Origin: Craterostigma plantagineum
Taxonomy: Eukaryota; Streptophyta; Magnoliopsida; Lamiales; Linderniaceae
DNA length: 64,000 nt
Assembly (NCBI GenBank): GCA_027422505.1
Contig: JAPQWV010000493.1
Span: forward strand, 62,001-126,000
Direction: 5' to 3'
Shown here: piece by piece, positions 1 through 11,199 of the stretch
Layout: each line of letters starts with the position of its first letter
Position numbering within the stretch: the stretch's first letter is position 1
Translations under genes and position numbers: made by a program
The notes under the pieces: model-generated
Databases searched by the model: none
What the model saw: only the letters and a program-made list of their open reading frames with translations
Told to the model about the DNA's origin: nothing

Positions 1-75
1 GTTGACGACGCCGAAGCGACCACGGCCGAGCTCTTCGCAGATTTCGTATTGGCTATTCTTGAGGGCCTCGCACAT
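1..75 (-). CDS. PEPC-kinase-like Ser/Thr protein kinase, N-terminal 25 codons (partial)
   Basis: The reverse complement opens with ATG at 73-75 and reads MCEALKNSQYEICEELGRG, followed by RFGVV, with no stop to the window edge. GRGRFG is the glycine-rich ATP loop of a protein kinase. An acidic/Tyr stretch of this kind placed only about 15 residues from the start is typical of phosphoenolpyruvate carboxylase kinases (PPCK), the minimal CaMK-type kinases that phosphorylate PEP carboxylase in the cytosol. Only subdomain I is visible, so the PPCK assignment is inference. A TATA-like box lies about 55 bp upstream. A CDPK-related kinase is possible but would usually have a longer N terminus. Confidence 0.6.
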   Translation of the reverse strand, partial: MCEALKNSQYEICEELGRGRFGVVN

Positions 76-129
76 TATACGTCTATGTGTTTCTTTTTTT
101 TTTTCCCAACTTTTCTTGTTTAGCTGGCC

Positions 130-142
130 CTTTATTTATATC
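130..142 (-). promoter_or_regulatory. TATA-like box of the kinase gene
   Basis: The minus strand reads GATATAAATAAAG here, a good plant TATA match 55-65 bp upstream of the kinase ATG. It would give a 5' leader of about 30 bases. Position and match are the only evidence. Confidence 0.4.
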
Positions 143-819
143 ACAAGTAGATAGCAGAGGGAGAATGGAATATTCTCAAGTACTTACCTGTGTGGGGACA
201 GTTACAGTTAGGTCTTTTATTTGGACTTTGAGGTGGTTAACGACTCTTTCTAGATAATGTGTGGAGTCGTGGGTTGTTACGTCATGATTCTTACACTTGG
301 GCCAAGGAGCTAGAACCCGAATTAAATATTCATTATATTGCCAGTGGGCTGCTATTAATATTATTCGTACGTAATTCCATGCCTCTTAGTTTTGATTGGA
401 AGCAGGTCGCTCGTCTTTATGATGGGCAATCCCATATTGTAATAATTATAATCTTGGATGGATAATGCATGATTGAATTATAAATAAATACCTGATGACG
501 GCAGTAGACAAAGAGGACATGTGGTCGTTATTGAGTAGCTAATGCTCTCTTTCAAATCAATACGAATATGCATATATGTCTGATAATTAAATAAGTAACC
601 ACTGTGCTAATAGAACATGCCCAGGTATATTCGTGGGGTTTGCTCCAGGTAGTAGAATTTTGTTTATGCAATTCAGTTCATTCGACTGCTACTTCACACG
701 AACAGTTGACATTTGTAGTATATTTATTACACTATTATTGGTAAAGTATGTACATCGAACTCAAAGCCTCGTCAGTAAAGAAAGATGTTCAAACTTGCAA
801 GATAGAGCTTAGAAGCAAC
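143..819. other. Intergenic, AT-rich
   Basis: This is the upstream region of the kinase gene on the left and the 3' flank of the MAEA gene on the right. Short ORFs here show no recognisable protein features. I see no RNA gene or repeat. Confidence 0.5.
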
Positions 820-3408
820 TTACGAGATAAATGCTTTCACCAGCTCGCTGTAGTTGCAAACCAAGCCTGTCCTCGGACATGTAACATAGCCATTGTTTTG
901 ATTCGCCATGTCTTGAAGAGCCTGTAAGTTGAGGACGGACGTTAGTTAGTGTGAAGATCGATGAGATACACAGCGCATAAAAGAAGACTTGAAGACCTTG
1001 GTGCTGTAAACGTAGCCGTTAGGAAAGACAAGAGGTGGATTCTCAGTATCCATTGGTTCTTTCGTAATGTGGCAAACGAGTTTTGAGTGATGCTGCTTCG
1101 AATAAGGAAGCGGCTGAGCTAATTTCCGGAAGCTGTCCTGGGACAGAGGATCCTCCTTCGGGCAATCATCTTCGTAGCAGAATCTGAGCCCGTGTGTGAA
1201 GGAATAACCCAGAAAATGCAAATACTAGGCACTGCACAATTTTCTATATTGCTGCTTTCCTCTAGATAGCAGAACAAGCAAAAGATAAACTTCGCAGTAA
1301 TCTTTTTCAGTAAAAGAAAATAAAGGAACAGGAGTTTAGCAAATTAAGCATGTCGTTGATCACAAAGCAAGGATACGGGGTTTTGAGTGCAGACAGACCA
1401 GCTTGAAGGTAAATGTTCAACAAAGGCTCAAGGGTCATGCCATATAATCTGCAGAACTCTTGCTTGAATTGTTCAACCAAGAAATCCCACTGCTTTGCCT
1501 CAAACAGAACCTGGATCATTCAACCATGACGACATGGTGAAAGAACGACATAATATTTTTGCTCATCAAAGCCAAGGCCCAAGCTATTTATATTTCAGTG
1601 TCAAGGAGTAGGATATGCAGTTCACCTTGTATTTCGCACATCCCGGATTACTTTTGAAAGCCACGAGTGCCACGACATGCTGAAATTCCTTCAGGTGAGC
1701 AGCTGCCCATGGTGCCAGATACTTACGAGAATATGATACAGCTCGCATATAAGCACCCGCCCTTATTAACTCAATGAATTCTTGCATTCTTAACTGGAAC
1801 TCAAATTTGCTCTGCGGCATAATCGAAAGTCAAGAGAGTTAGTATATTACATGGAAAAAAGTAAAACTAGAGCAAGGTCACCTCAAATGACTATATAAAA
1901 GCATCACGGTATGGCTGATTGACCATCATTATCACTTGACAATCACACAGAAAGCAACTTCAAAAAACATACTCAACTACATCTTCGTTTCTGATGATAT
2001 GAACATACTTCATGAGATACCCGGGCCAATTCAGATTTCATATGATCTATACACATAGGAGGATTGGGCTTTATTCTTATCAGCAAGTTAGTCGGTCAAA
2101 GGTCGTGAGGAAAAGAAAATGATGGACGAGCTGAAGAACATGGACGAGCTGAAGAACATAGTAATCACCTTCGACTTTTTCAACCTGGATTTGTTATCAG
2201 CACACCAGGCTAGAGCAGGGGCCACATCCTTCTTTTGAAGTGCATCGATGATGATCTTTGCTTCTTGAAATACATCGATATCAACAAGTTCCTGTGAAGA
2301 CATATCAAATATTATATATGATAGCATGTTTGGAAATTCTAGAACTGCAAAACTTGAGACTGGTGACGAGAGCATTACTGATGATAGTTGTCCAACAACA
2401 AGATAGTCTCACCATAAATGTATCAAAACAAAATTCAGGAGCAACAAGACACATAAACATAACGTGGACACAAACCATCAATATCTTGTTAATTCACATA
2501 GGAATCACCTGAATATTGCTGCTTTCAGCAATCTTTACAGCAGTGTTGAAATAGGACATCCGCAACATATAGTCCACTAGTATACGTTTCAGCCGAATGT
2601 CGTTCCATTCTGATATATTATCAACTTGTGCAGATTCCAAATGCTCCAGCCTAGCTTTACACCTCTGGGCTTGCATATGCTCAGTTTTACTTCCCTCTTC
2701 CAACTGATATAGTCACACCAAAGAATAATCCTTGAATAGGTTTCAAAATGTATATCTTGATGAAAATACAGATCATATACACACCAATTCAATTTAATGT
2801 TAGAGTTGAAAACATTTGTGGGACAAATACAATGATTATCCACATACTGTTTCCAGGCAGTCTTAGTAGGGGATAATACTACTTACCAAATCCACTTTTC
2901 CACTTTCCTATCAAATCGTCGAACAGAAAGAAACCCAACAGCAAAGATAAGATGATTAAAAAGCCCTAGATAAAGCCAAATATGCCGAGAAACAACACAT
3001 TTAAACCCAACCAACCCCAATTACACAAATCCAAGAACTCCATACTGCATCTACATCACATCCGTCTATCGTGTACATATATACCTTCCTTTTGAGCCCT
3101 TGCAATCGGGAGACGAGTGACGAAAGCTGTCGAACGGCGTCGTCCCTAGATATGTCCGAATCGGCCGCCTCCGCCACGCCGTTTATCACGGCGTTCAGAT
3201 CCTTCTCCACGAACCTGTGATTCTGGCGAACCGTCCTCTTATAGTGCTCGAACGGAACTCGCACGAATTGGTGCTCGAGCTTTAGGGAGTCATTCAGCCT
3301 TCCCAGTTTCGACGCCGGCGCAGCAGTAGTAGTCGCAGTATTCCCATTAGAGCTCGCGATCGCGGTTCCGTTAGAGACGGTTGAATCGGTTTCCATCGGC
3401 GAAGCCAT
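820..3408 (-). CDS. MAEA/GID9 homolog: LisH-CTLH-CRA and RING-like subunit of the CTLH/GID E3 ubiquitin ligase
   Basis: Seven exons (3408-3085, 2703-2509, 2291-2169, 1811-1626, 1510-1377, 1183-997, 921-820) with GT..AG borders add up to 1251 nt, exactly 416 codons plus stop, close to animal MAEA. The ATG at 3406-3408 is chosen because MASPMETD begins the family-like region. Exon 2 carries the LisH-type segment (DYMLRMSYFNTAVKIAE), exons 3-5 the helical CTLH/CRA part (FQEAKIIIDALQKKD, FEFQLRMQEFIELIRAG). The last two exons carry the divergent RING/U-box (HHSKLVCHITKEPMD, YVTCPRTGLVC). In yeast and animals this protein pairs with the RMND5/GID2 RING subunit. The Arabidopsis counterpart is At3g55070, from memory. 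No frame lesion. Confidence 0.9.
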
Positions 3409-3877
3409 GTCGCTCTTCTTCCTTCTCAATCACGCTTTCCCTCGACTCTGATCGATCAAAAGAAATGATAGCTCATACCTTCCCATCTTACTTAGGCATT
3501 TAGCAACACTTGTGAAAAGCCAGCTAACAAAAGTCAGATGTAAATTATTGGGCTAAGGCCCATATCATATCTTGCTTTAATGGGCCTCATAAGTCAGAAT
3601 TTTGAATGAACCATGAAGCAAAAATTTGTGAATTTTTGTTTACATGGTTATCTAGCAAGAGCTTATTTATTTATTTTCCATTCCAACTAATTGTCCATTG
3701 AGATGCAAAACTAATGTTATTTAGATTAGAAATATGAAATAGAACAAAATCTTTCAGCATCTATAACTCCATTAACAATAATACAATAAACCAAAAACCA
3801 GCAAATCTCAAATTTCGTCACCTAGAGAATTTAAGAGGCAAATCCGTTGTTTGCTCTGCTATCAAGCATTCAAATTC
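3409..3877. other. Promoter/5' region of MAEA gene and 3' flank of CPP1-like gene
   Basis: The first 100 bases upstream of 3408 are probably MAEA 5' UTR. The rest is AT-rich. The motif GGGCC occurs near 3552 and 3582 as part of AAGGCCCA/TGGGCCT-type sites, which are common in promoters of constitutively expressed plant genes. No gene is seen. Confidence 0.4.
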
Positions 3878-5800
3878 TCATCTATAGTATGAAGCCAAGA
3901 CATGAAGCATCAGTGCTGATGATGCAGTTACAAGCAATTCCTGGAAAAAAAAAAGGAGAAAGACAAAAACCGAGTATTGCGTTGCAAATTTCATATGAAG
4001 TAACAAACATTTATAGTCAAAAAGCAAGAAACTAAACAAGGATTTGTCGTAACTATGCTCGATCGCAGGGTTTAAGTGTTTAAATGAACGTCCGTATCAG
4101 TGTGATAGCATGGAGTTTGATATTAAAATAGTTGCGTACGTAAGGTACAAACGATTAAAAACGTCATACATAGTAGTGATTACCTGGTTGTTGTACAAGA
4201 AGACGGGTATATAACCTCCCGCGAATTCAATCACGTTCAGAATGGCGGTATATCCCTGGAATTCAAAATGCAGAAATGAAAAGAACACAATTATCACTTA
4301 GCAGCCGAAAAAATCTTTCTATATTAAAAAGGGATATGCCTAAAAATTAGCATACCACAGAGGCAAAGGCCACACAACCAAAAACTAGTGCGAGCGATCT
4401 GAGTAGTCGTTTGCCCATCCTCAACATTCTTCCGTCGTCTTCACCTTCTTCCTGTCGAAACGATGAGTTCGAAAAGATGTGCATTAGAATTGTGACGATA
4501 GTTACATGATGGACGATGAACCAGTTTTTGTTGTATGCATCTTACAGTGAATGTTGCAGATTGTGGTGCTTCAAACGATTTCAACTTCTCAAAGATTCGA
4601 TAAACGAATGCAAATGCTAAGAACTGCAAGGGTTTATATTCGGCATCCCGTGTGATAAAAATCCAAGCAGTCTGTAGAGAAGAGAGAAGGATTGGATACT
4701 TGGATATTCTTTCTCATTTAAAGGGTAAACTATGAATATTCTTTTCAACATACAAATGCAGCTGATATTGCCATGTTTATTCGAATATCTTTGACCTCCG
4801 ATTTGGCAGGCCTGAACCGTGTGACAAAGGAAGTATCAGTGCAAGATAAGAACTAAATAGGAAACTTAAAGACTGATTGAAACATCAATGCAAGTCAATC
4901 AATCCAATTACAGATATAGCACCTTGGTCCCCATGGAACAATGGGCTGCTTATCCGCATACTTTATATCTTTTGAAACCTGAAAATTGAAATAAGTAGTG
5001 ATTGAATACCACTAGTTGATAAGTGAATCGAAACAGATCTATCAGCATAAAAGATATTGAATCCAACGAAAACAAAGAAAAAGATAATTAAACAGATTCA
5101 TCAACCTGAAATGAGGCAAATGACTCTCCCTTCTTCCTTTTAGTCAACTGAGACATCATTATCTTGTCATATGCTCTTTCCAACTGTGATAAACACACCG
5201 AGGCAGAGGAGAGGTACATTTTAATTAGCATAAACAATTTTACTAAGACAAGACTTTCCAATATTCGAGAAAGTATAGTAACCATGAAACACCTGGGCTA
5301 AAGCAGCTTCATCTCCTCTCCTCTCGGCGTCCTTTTTCTTCTTAGTGTACGCCGCCTTCACCGTGTCAAACCCTTCAAGGGGATTCACGCCAATCACCTA
5401 GCCAACAAAAAAATAAAAATAGAAAACAAATTAACCTAGTTGAAGTACAACGACGATATAGAATGTGGAAGCTTCGCCTATGAAAATCTCGCAAAATACT
5501 TACCTCATAGGGGTTCACATCATTGTTCGAACCGGAACTTCCAGCGGCGGAAAACGACGCAGCACATAAAACCTTTTTCAACTTGGACGGATAATGTATT
5601 CTGACAAAAAAGGTGAATAAAGAGCCCAAAATCGTCTTAAGGAAGTAGAACGACAAAAACCGATTCAAGCCGAAAATACATAGAAAGACAATCGGTAACC
5701 TTACGAAAGTTGCACGAGGTTGACATGAATCGCGCTTCAGAAAGTAATTATTGGCGGAGAAAGCTGAGATTTTCGCGGACTGCACAGTTGAGAAGGCCAT
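3878..5800 (-). CDS. CPP1/CDF1-like chloroplast protein (J-like domain plus membrane segments, DUF3353)
   Basis: Ten exons (5800-5700, 5600-5504, 5397-5293, 5183-5106, 4978-4923, 4811-4754, 4671-4546, 4451-4356, 4255-4184, 3940-3878) sum to 852 nt, 283 codons plus stop. A Ser-rich, basic N terminus fits a plastid transit peptide. It is followed by the J-like domain (NPYEVIGVNPLEGFDTVKAA, KKKKDAERRGDEAALAQLE) which lacks the HPD tripeptide. Hydrophobic segments follow (DIRINMAISAA, YKPLQFLAFAFVYRIFEKL, LLRSLALVFGCVAFASVGYT, and the C-terminal ELLVTASSALMLHVLASYYR). Family knowledge: CPP1 stabilises light-dependent protochlorophyllide oxidoreductase at plastid membranes. Which of the two Arabidopsis paralogs it matches is not resolved. 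The first donor must be GTAAG|GTTACC to keep frame, not the stronger-looking GTAAGG four bases before. Confidence 0.88.
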
Positions 5801-6094
5801 TGAATCCTACAGAAACAGCCAGCTATCCTATTCTTGAGAATGATTTTCTCAGGGTTTTGAATTTTGATTGTTTTCCTAAGTCGCTGTTTCCTTGAGCGAG
5901 TTCGAATTCTACAGTGGAGTCGTTTCGAGCGACTTTCGAATATAGTTTCTTTTTTATTTTCTGTACTTTTTATAAACAGTATGATAAAAACTGTCAAAAC
6001 TCGTCTGTCTCAATTGACCAATTTTTACATTAATTACTGTTAAAAGTAAATAAGAAAACACTTTTAAACCAACCTTCCGTAACTTCATAGTAAC

Positions 6095-6377
6095 TATCAA
6101 ATTCCATTATTTTTTTTCGAAACGATAGCTTGAATTCAAAATAAAAAAAACGAGGACTAAATAGCACAAAGAATATCACCGGTACATCGTCAACCACGAA
6201 AAAAATACTCAGAAACGAGCACAACACAGCCCCACAAGGGGGCACAAAACTCCCACATGAGGAGAAAAATGTCCACAAGGGAAAAAAACCGACAGAAAAC
6301 AAAACCAATTATCCACGACCAACAACTAAATAACCTATAACAGAAAAGCTATTAAGCTAATATCAAATTCCATTATT
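6095..6377 (-). mobile_element. Short retroposon (SINE or 5'-truncated LINE) with 17-bp target-site duplication
   Basis: The 17-mer TATCAAATTCCATTATT occurs at 6095-6111 and again at 6361-6377. The 249 bp between (6112-6360) begin on the plus strand with a T run, which is an A-rich 3' tail on the minus strand, preceded there by a TTCAAGCTATCGTTTCG-like 3' end. A long target duplication plus an A-tail is the hallmark of LINE-machinery retroposition. The body is too short for a full LINE. The minus-strand ORF at 6030-6308 runs through the insertion into flanking DNA and is not a real gene. Confidence 0.75.
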
Positions 6378-6425
6378 AGTGTATTACTTATTAAAACTAT
6401 TCAATAATAATTAATTTATTTTACT

Positions 6426-6545
6426 ACATTTTTAACTTGAATATTACGAAAGAGCAAAAACTATATATCCATTTTTAACTTGAATATTACGAAAGAGCAA
6501 AAACTTGAATATTACATTACGAAAGAGCAAAACTATATATCCATT
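6426..6545. repeat. Imperfect tandem repeat, about 45-bp unit
   Basis: The phrase TTTTTAACTTGAATATTACG plus AAAGAGCAAAAACT is repeated from about 6428 and 6473, with a third partial copy (TTGAATATTAC, ATTACGAAAGAGCAAAA) inserted inside the second. The array ends with TATATATCCATTT. It lies just downstream of the stop codon of the coiled-coil gene at 6660. Confidence 0.75.
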
Positions 6546-6659
6546 TCACACACACTGAAAAAGCAAATATCTTTCAATTCAACAAAGCCAATAAAGCAAG
6601 CAAAACCACTATCATCATCAACATCTTTCGAACTCTCGAATTTACAGAAAAAAAGTATA

Positions 6660-9600
6660 TCAACTAAAGAAGTTCCCCGGCGAATCTGAGCTCAGAAGAT
6701 CGAAAGGTTTACCAACGGCGTCCTTCAAGATAGTGATCTGCCCTTCTTTGAGCAACACGTCCTCATCGAGCGTTTCGATCTTCTTCTTCAATGCATTGAT
6801 CTCAGCATACGTTAATAACATGTTCTGCTCATTATACTGTTTGACTTGTTCCCACATTGCATCTCTTTCTTCGGACACCTTTGGTAGTATTCCCCTCATC
6901 ACAGCCAACTCTTTCTTGCATTCTTGTAGTTCGCCTTCGAGACAGTTAATCACTTCGTCCTTTTTCATCATCTGTTGCATGTTTAGACAAAGAACATGTT
7001 ATTATCACATTAAGTTCTAGACTCATGACAAAGACGATGATGTTAATAAGAAGATGTGGCGTTGTTAATATATGGTTATTATTATCATCACCTGAAGTTC
7101 GAGAGCTTTCATCTGGTGTTTTAAGCATGAAAAGCTATCCATCGTATTTTGAACTTCGCTTTTCAGAATGTCATTGCCTCGGACTGATGCAGCCAGCTCA
7201 GCCTGCAACTGCTCGATTTCTTGAACCTTAGAGTACAGTTTCTCGCGCAATAAGCTAGTCAGCAAGGTCTCTGCTTTCAGCTCTGATCTTATTATGTTCT
7301 GAAAAACGTGGCGAAGTAAGAAAGAATTGTCATACACGAATATGAAACAGAGCAGTAAAGTTGAAATCGAACCGTAAACCGAACAGGCCTAAGATGTAAA
7401 CAGACCTCATGTTTCTGATCATCTTGTGCGTTTGAATTCTCGCGCAGGGTGATGGCTTCGTCCACAATCTTGGACATGGTTTGCAAACTGCGTACAAAGT
7501 TCTCAGAAGCTCGCTCGAGGCCTTGGAGCTTCACTTCCCACTCAATAAGAGCTTGAACATCAAAGCCCGGGCAAGAAACTGAATCCTTACGCGTTGGAAA
7601 GTCGCAACTGCTTTTGGCGTACTGTATTACCTTTCTGCACAGTTGGCTGCTCTCTGACAAAAGGGGAATCACTTGATTTTGCAAGCAGCTTATACGGTTG
7701 TTTAGTTCTCGATCCAACTTAAGTGTTGAAGTTGCAACACCGTTCCTGTTCAAACGATTCAGCAAATCAATGTTCTCATGCCGAAGTGTGTCAATTTCAT
7801 GCTTACACGATTTCATCTCTGTCCTCAGATCATGCTCAATCCCTGTAAGTCTCATATGTTCGACTTGCAGCTTTGTGAGCCCGAAATCGAAATTGTCTTT
7901 AGTTATCTTCTTTTCAAATTCCTCGCAAAGCCCTCTTAATCCAGCGATCGTTTTCTCTTGATCGTTGCATGTCTTTTGGAGTCTACTGATCGAATGGTGC
8001 ATATCCTTGCACTCAGTCACCTTCTCCTCATAGTTCCTTCTTACGAATCCTAATTCTTCTTCTGCTGCTCTACATTTCTCGAGGGTTTCAGACAGACTCT
8101 TCTGCAGATAACTGGCCTCTTCTCTGGCATCCTTAACTTGAACAGACAAATGCTGAAGTTGTTTCTCTGAATCAGTGATTTTGTTGTTCGCCTCCGTTTC
8201 ACTTTCAGTAAAAGATGAAACCTCTCTTTGAAGACGGACATTCTGCTCAGCTAGTTGCCTTACTCTATCGCGAAGCCTATGTTCTTCAGCCTGGAACTTC
8301 TCCACTTTGAGAGACCAATCACTCGATCTTCGGTCCAATTCCTTCTCAAGCGCAGACTGCATTTCTTGCTTTTCCATCTCCAATCTCCTTATCTGTCCGT
8401 CTTGTTCTCTCTTTATTTCTCGAATTTCTTCAACAAACAACGCCTTTTCTGCAATTCTCTCTCGATAGATAGCTGAAACTTCATGGGCCATGTTTGCCTT
8501 CTCCTCTGTTAAGTCTCGAATTCTTTGAATCAACATAGGAACGCTGGTCCCTCTGAAGTTTTCTTGCCTCAGCTCGTCTGAAAGACTTGCAGCACGTTCC
8601 TCAGCTTCCTTGAATCTTCTGAATAGTTCTATATCAATATCTGCTGTAGAGTCCAAATGTTCTCCATCCATGTGTTTATCAGCAGAAGAACGTCTCTCAA
8701 AAAACTCAGGAAAATATTCATGTTTTGATCCATCAGAAGTCGCATTATGCCAATCCGTGGAATAATTTCTGGGGGATAGCGATACATCATCAGTACATGC
8801 AGGCGAGCGCCTCTTAAACGTTCTGCTGTAGACATCTTCAATGGTAATTGGACTATCATGCTCAGATTCTTTAGGCAATAGCTGAGACTGAGAAAGTCTC
8901 TCAATCACATGTTTTGCAAGTTTTCTAGGAGATTCACTGCCAACACCATTATCGATCCATTCTCTAGTGGGCAGCTGAATTTGCGACGATTTGATCTCTC
9001 TAAACGATTGAGACTTGGGCTTCTGTCTCCTAGCATCGAGCGAAACCTGCGAGCTAACCAGCAACCTCGGTGGCTTTTTCACCAAGCCATTTTCGAGCTG
9101 ATGTCTTGAAGAAGGATTGTTCTTTAACTTGCTCTTTTCGACCTGTTGCTCTACATCAACAAACCGGTCCAAAACTTTACTTGAGACATTGCTGGAGCAA
9201 TGCGAGGCATTATCCGATGGATCATATTCATTATCAAAACATTGTGGATGTTTGATTGCAGCTGAATTGAAGTAAGCCTCCCTCAGTGGCCTCTCAGGAG
9301 TCAAAGCACGAGAACTGACCAAATACGAATGATGTCAAACGTTGGCATCTGATAAACACGATGATGAGATAGCAGAAAGATGAATAAACAAGAAACACAC
9401 AGCAGAAAAGGCCTACCGTAAAATCTGGCGACCCGAATTTTTGTGAGAGTAATTGCATGGGGAGCCACTTGGGTCGCCATTGTTTCTTGGCCCTTTGGTA
9501 GATTCATGGAGAGAACCAGATGAAAATGACAAGCTTCTTTTCAGAAAAGGAGTGTTATTATTACCACAGACATCGTTTGAATCAAGCTTATTTGTTCTAG

Positions 9601-9712
9601 ATGCCTTGGCCCGTTCGGTCTTTTTCTCCCAACTAACTTGTTGATCTGCTGATGTTGTTGGGGAGACCTGCTGGTCACTATTATGTGATCTGAAAAAGAA
9701 AAGCTTCTTCAT
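6660..9712 (-). CDS. Plant-specific long coiled-coil protein, 907 aa
   Basis: Four coding exons (9712-9417, 9314-7406, 7298-7092, 6971-6660) total 2724 nt and stay in frame. It begins MKKLFFFRSH, a conserved-looking start, then a Ser-rich, disordered region of about 330 residues (e.g. LKRSLSFSSGSLHES). From about residue 340 it is almost continuous heptad-rich coiled coil (DLTEEKANMAHEVSAIYRER, EEIREIKREQDGQIRRLEME) with breaks near residue 650-720, and a C-terminal coiled coil ending LLSSDSPGNFFS. I recall Arabidopsis At3g55060/At2g39300 as this type; At3g55060 neighbours the MAEA homolog, so the order here suggests conserved microsynteny. Function is unknown; a cytoskeletal or scaffold role is only inference. 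Confidence 0.82.
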
Positions 9713-11199
9713 CCCAATTGTAATTCTCAGCTACTATGTTGAAGACAACCTGAATTCAGCATTGGGAAAGAAATGAATCAATGAAGCTAAGAGGAAAAAG
9801 GAAACATGAGAAAGTCAACAGAAGTATAAAATTACAGAAAATAGATCATTTATGAAATTGTGAGAAAGTGGTGGACAAAAGTTCAAGTTATCGAAGCAGT
9901 GGCAAAACCAAAGAGCAGATCATGTATCTTAAGAGCATTACTGTTAGGTACTCAGACATCAGAAGCAAAGACATAAGTACGGAAACATACTAAAACACAA
10001 AGTTAATAAAGAGAAACCTTTTGAGTGCTACCTGCAGCAAACATCATAATAGCAAGAACTATCATAAACAAAAGAAAATAAAACCTGCGCCAGAAGCTGT
10101 CTAAAGGGTGATTGATTCCTTAAACCTAAAGACCATTCCACCCTCAAATCTTCACAATCCAATTCTAACCATAAACCTCCCTAATAAATCGAAAGAAACC
10201 GAGAGAACGTAATGAATCTGAAATTAAACCCAACCCACACAGATCCAAATTTCGCGTCTTGAACTCTTATGAGGAAATCAGAACTAAACAATTAAATGGA
10301 AACCAAAATCAATAAGCTCCAAGAAATACGCTCCAACTGATGACCGTTACTTCAAATTTCAAAAATTTATCCCAAGTGGCCACGAAAAAAATCAAATCCT
10401 ATCTCACTTACCGCAATAAAACGTTCCAAGAACTTGCAAAACCCTTCAAACGGAGCGTATGACCGATCTTAATTCTTCTTAAAACCAAACCTTATCCCGG
10501 GAATACCAACCGATTATCCCAATTAATTACTCTAACAGTTTCGAAAGAAAAATGGCGTTACGAAATTCTCACGAGAGAGAGAAAATTCATTGAATCCCAA
10601 GATGGTGAGAAAGCTGAGAGACGGCGGTATCGGCGGGCTTTAAATTCCCAAGAAAACAGAACTAAAACGTTATGAATATGTCTCTCCTACTTTTCCTTAA
10701 TGGTAGGACACACTCACTACACTACACAGTGTTTAAAGATGAGGCGCGTCAATCAATCATAGTTAATTTGATAACGTATGCTTCTTTAATAGGTTTGGAA
10801 GGTTATAATCGGTACTTCGTTTGAGTGAAGGGGTAATATCGTCACGTCGTACAAAGTTTAAAATTTCGATGCCGCGCGTGCAGGGCCGGCTTGGGTTGGG
10901 CCCTTGTCATTGCTATTGGGCCCACACTGTTTTTCAATTTAATATTATTTTCTATTATATATGACTTAAATTGTGGGCCCACTTGATTTTGACATGCGTT
11001 TTTATCCTAGTCTCTTGGCCCTTGGGCTAAGCTAGACTGGCGACGTGAAAGAAAAAAGAAAAAAAAAACTAATAAATAAAAGAAAAAAAAAAATTCCACA
11101 GCTCGAGATTGCGTGAATTCAGCTTGAAAAGGAAGCGATAGCAGCTGCGGATTGACCAGAGAAGAGGTGTTTGGACGTTTGGGGACACAACGGACGAAG
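9713..11199. promoter_or_regulatory. Divergent intergenic region and 5' UTRs between two coiled-coil genes
   Basis: The minus-strand gene starts at 9712 and the plus-strand gene at 11200. The left 900 bp probably contain 5' UTR with an intron of the minus gene, since the sequence to about 10620 is purine/pyrimidine biased like leader DNA. 10880-11030 contains GGGCCC and TGGGCC-type sites near 10916, 10975 and 11018. No conserved ORF is present. An A/T-rich purine stretch at 11048-11093 immediately precedes the plus-strand leader. Confidence 0.45.

Noticed and set aside
6030..6308. 92-aa minus ORF with hydrophobic residues
   Set aside because: It crosses the retroposon boundary at 6112, so it is a chance frame through the A-tail and flank.
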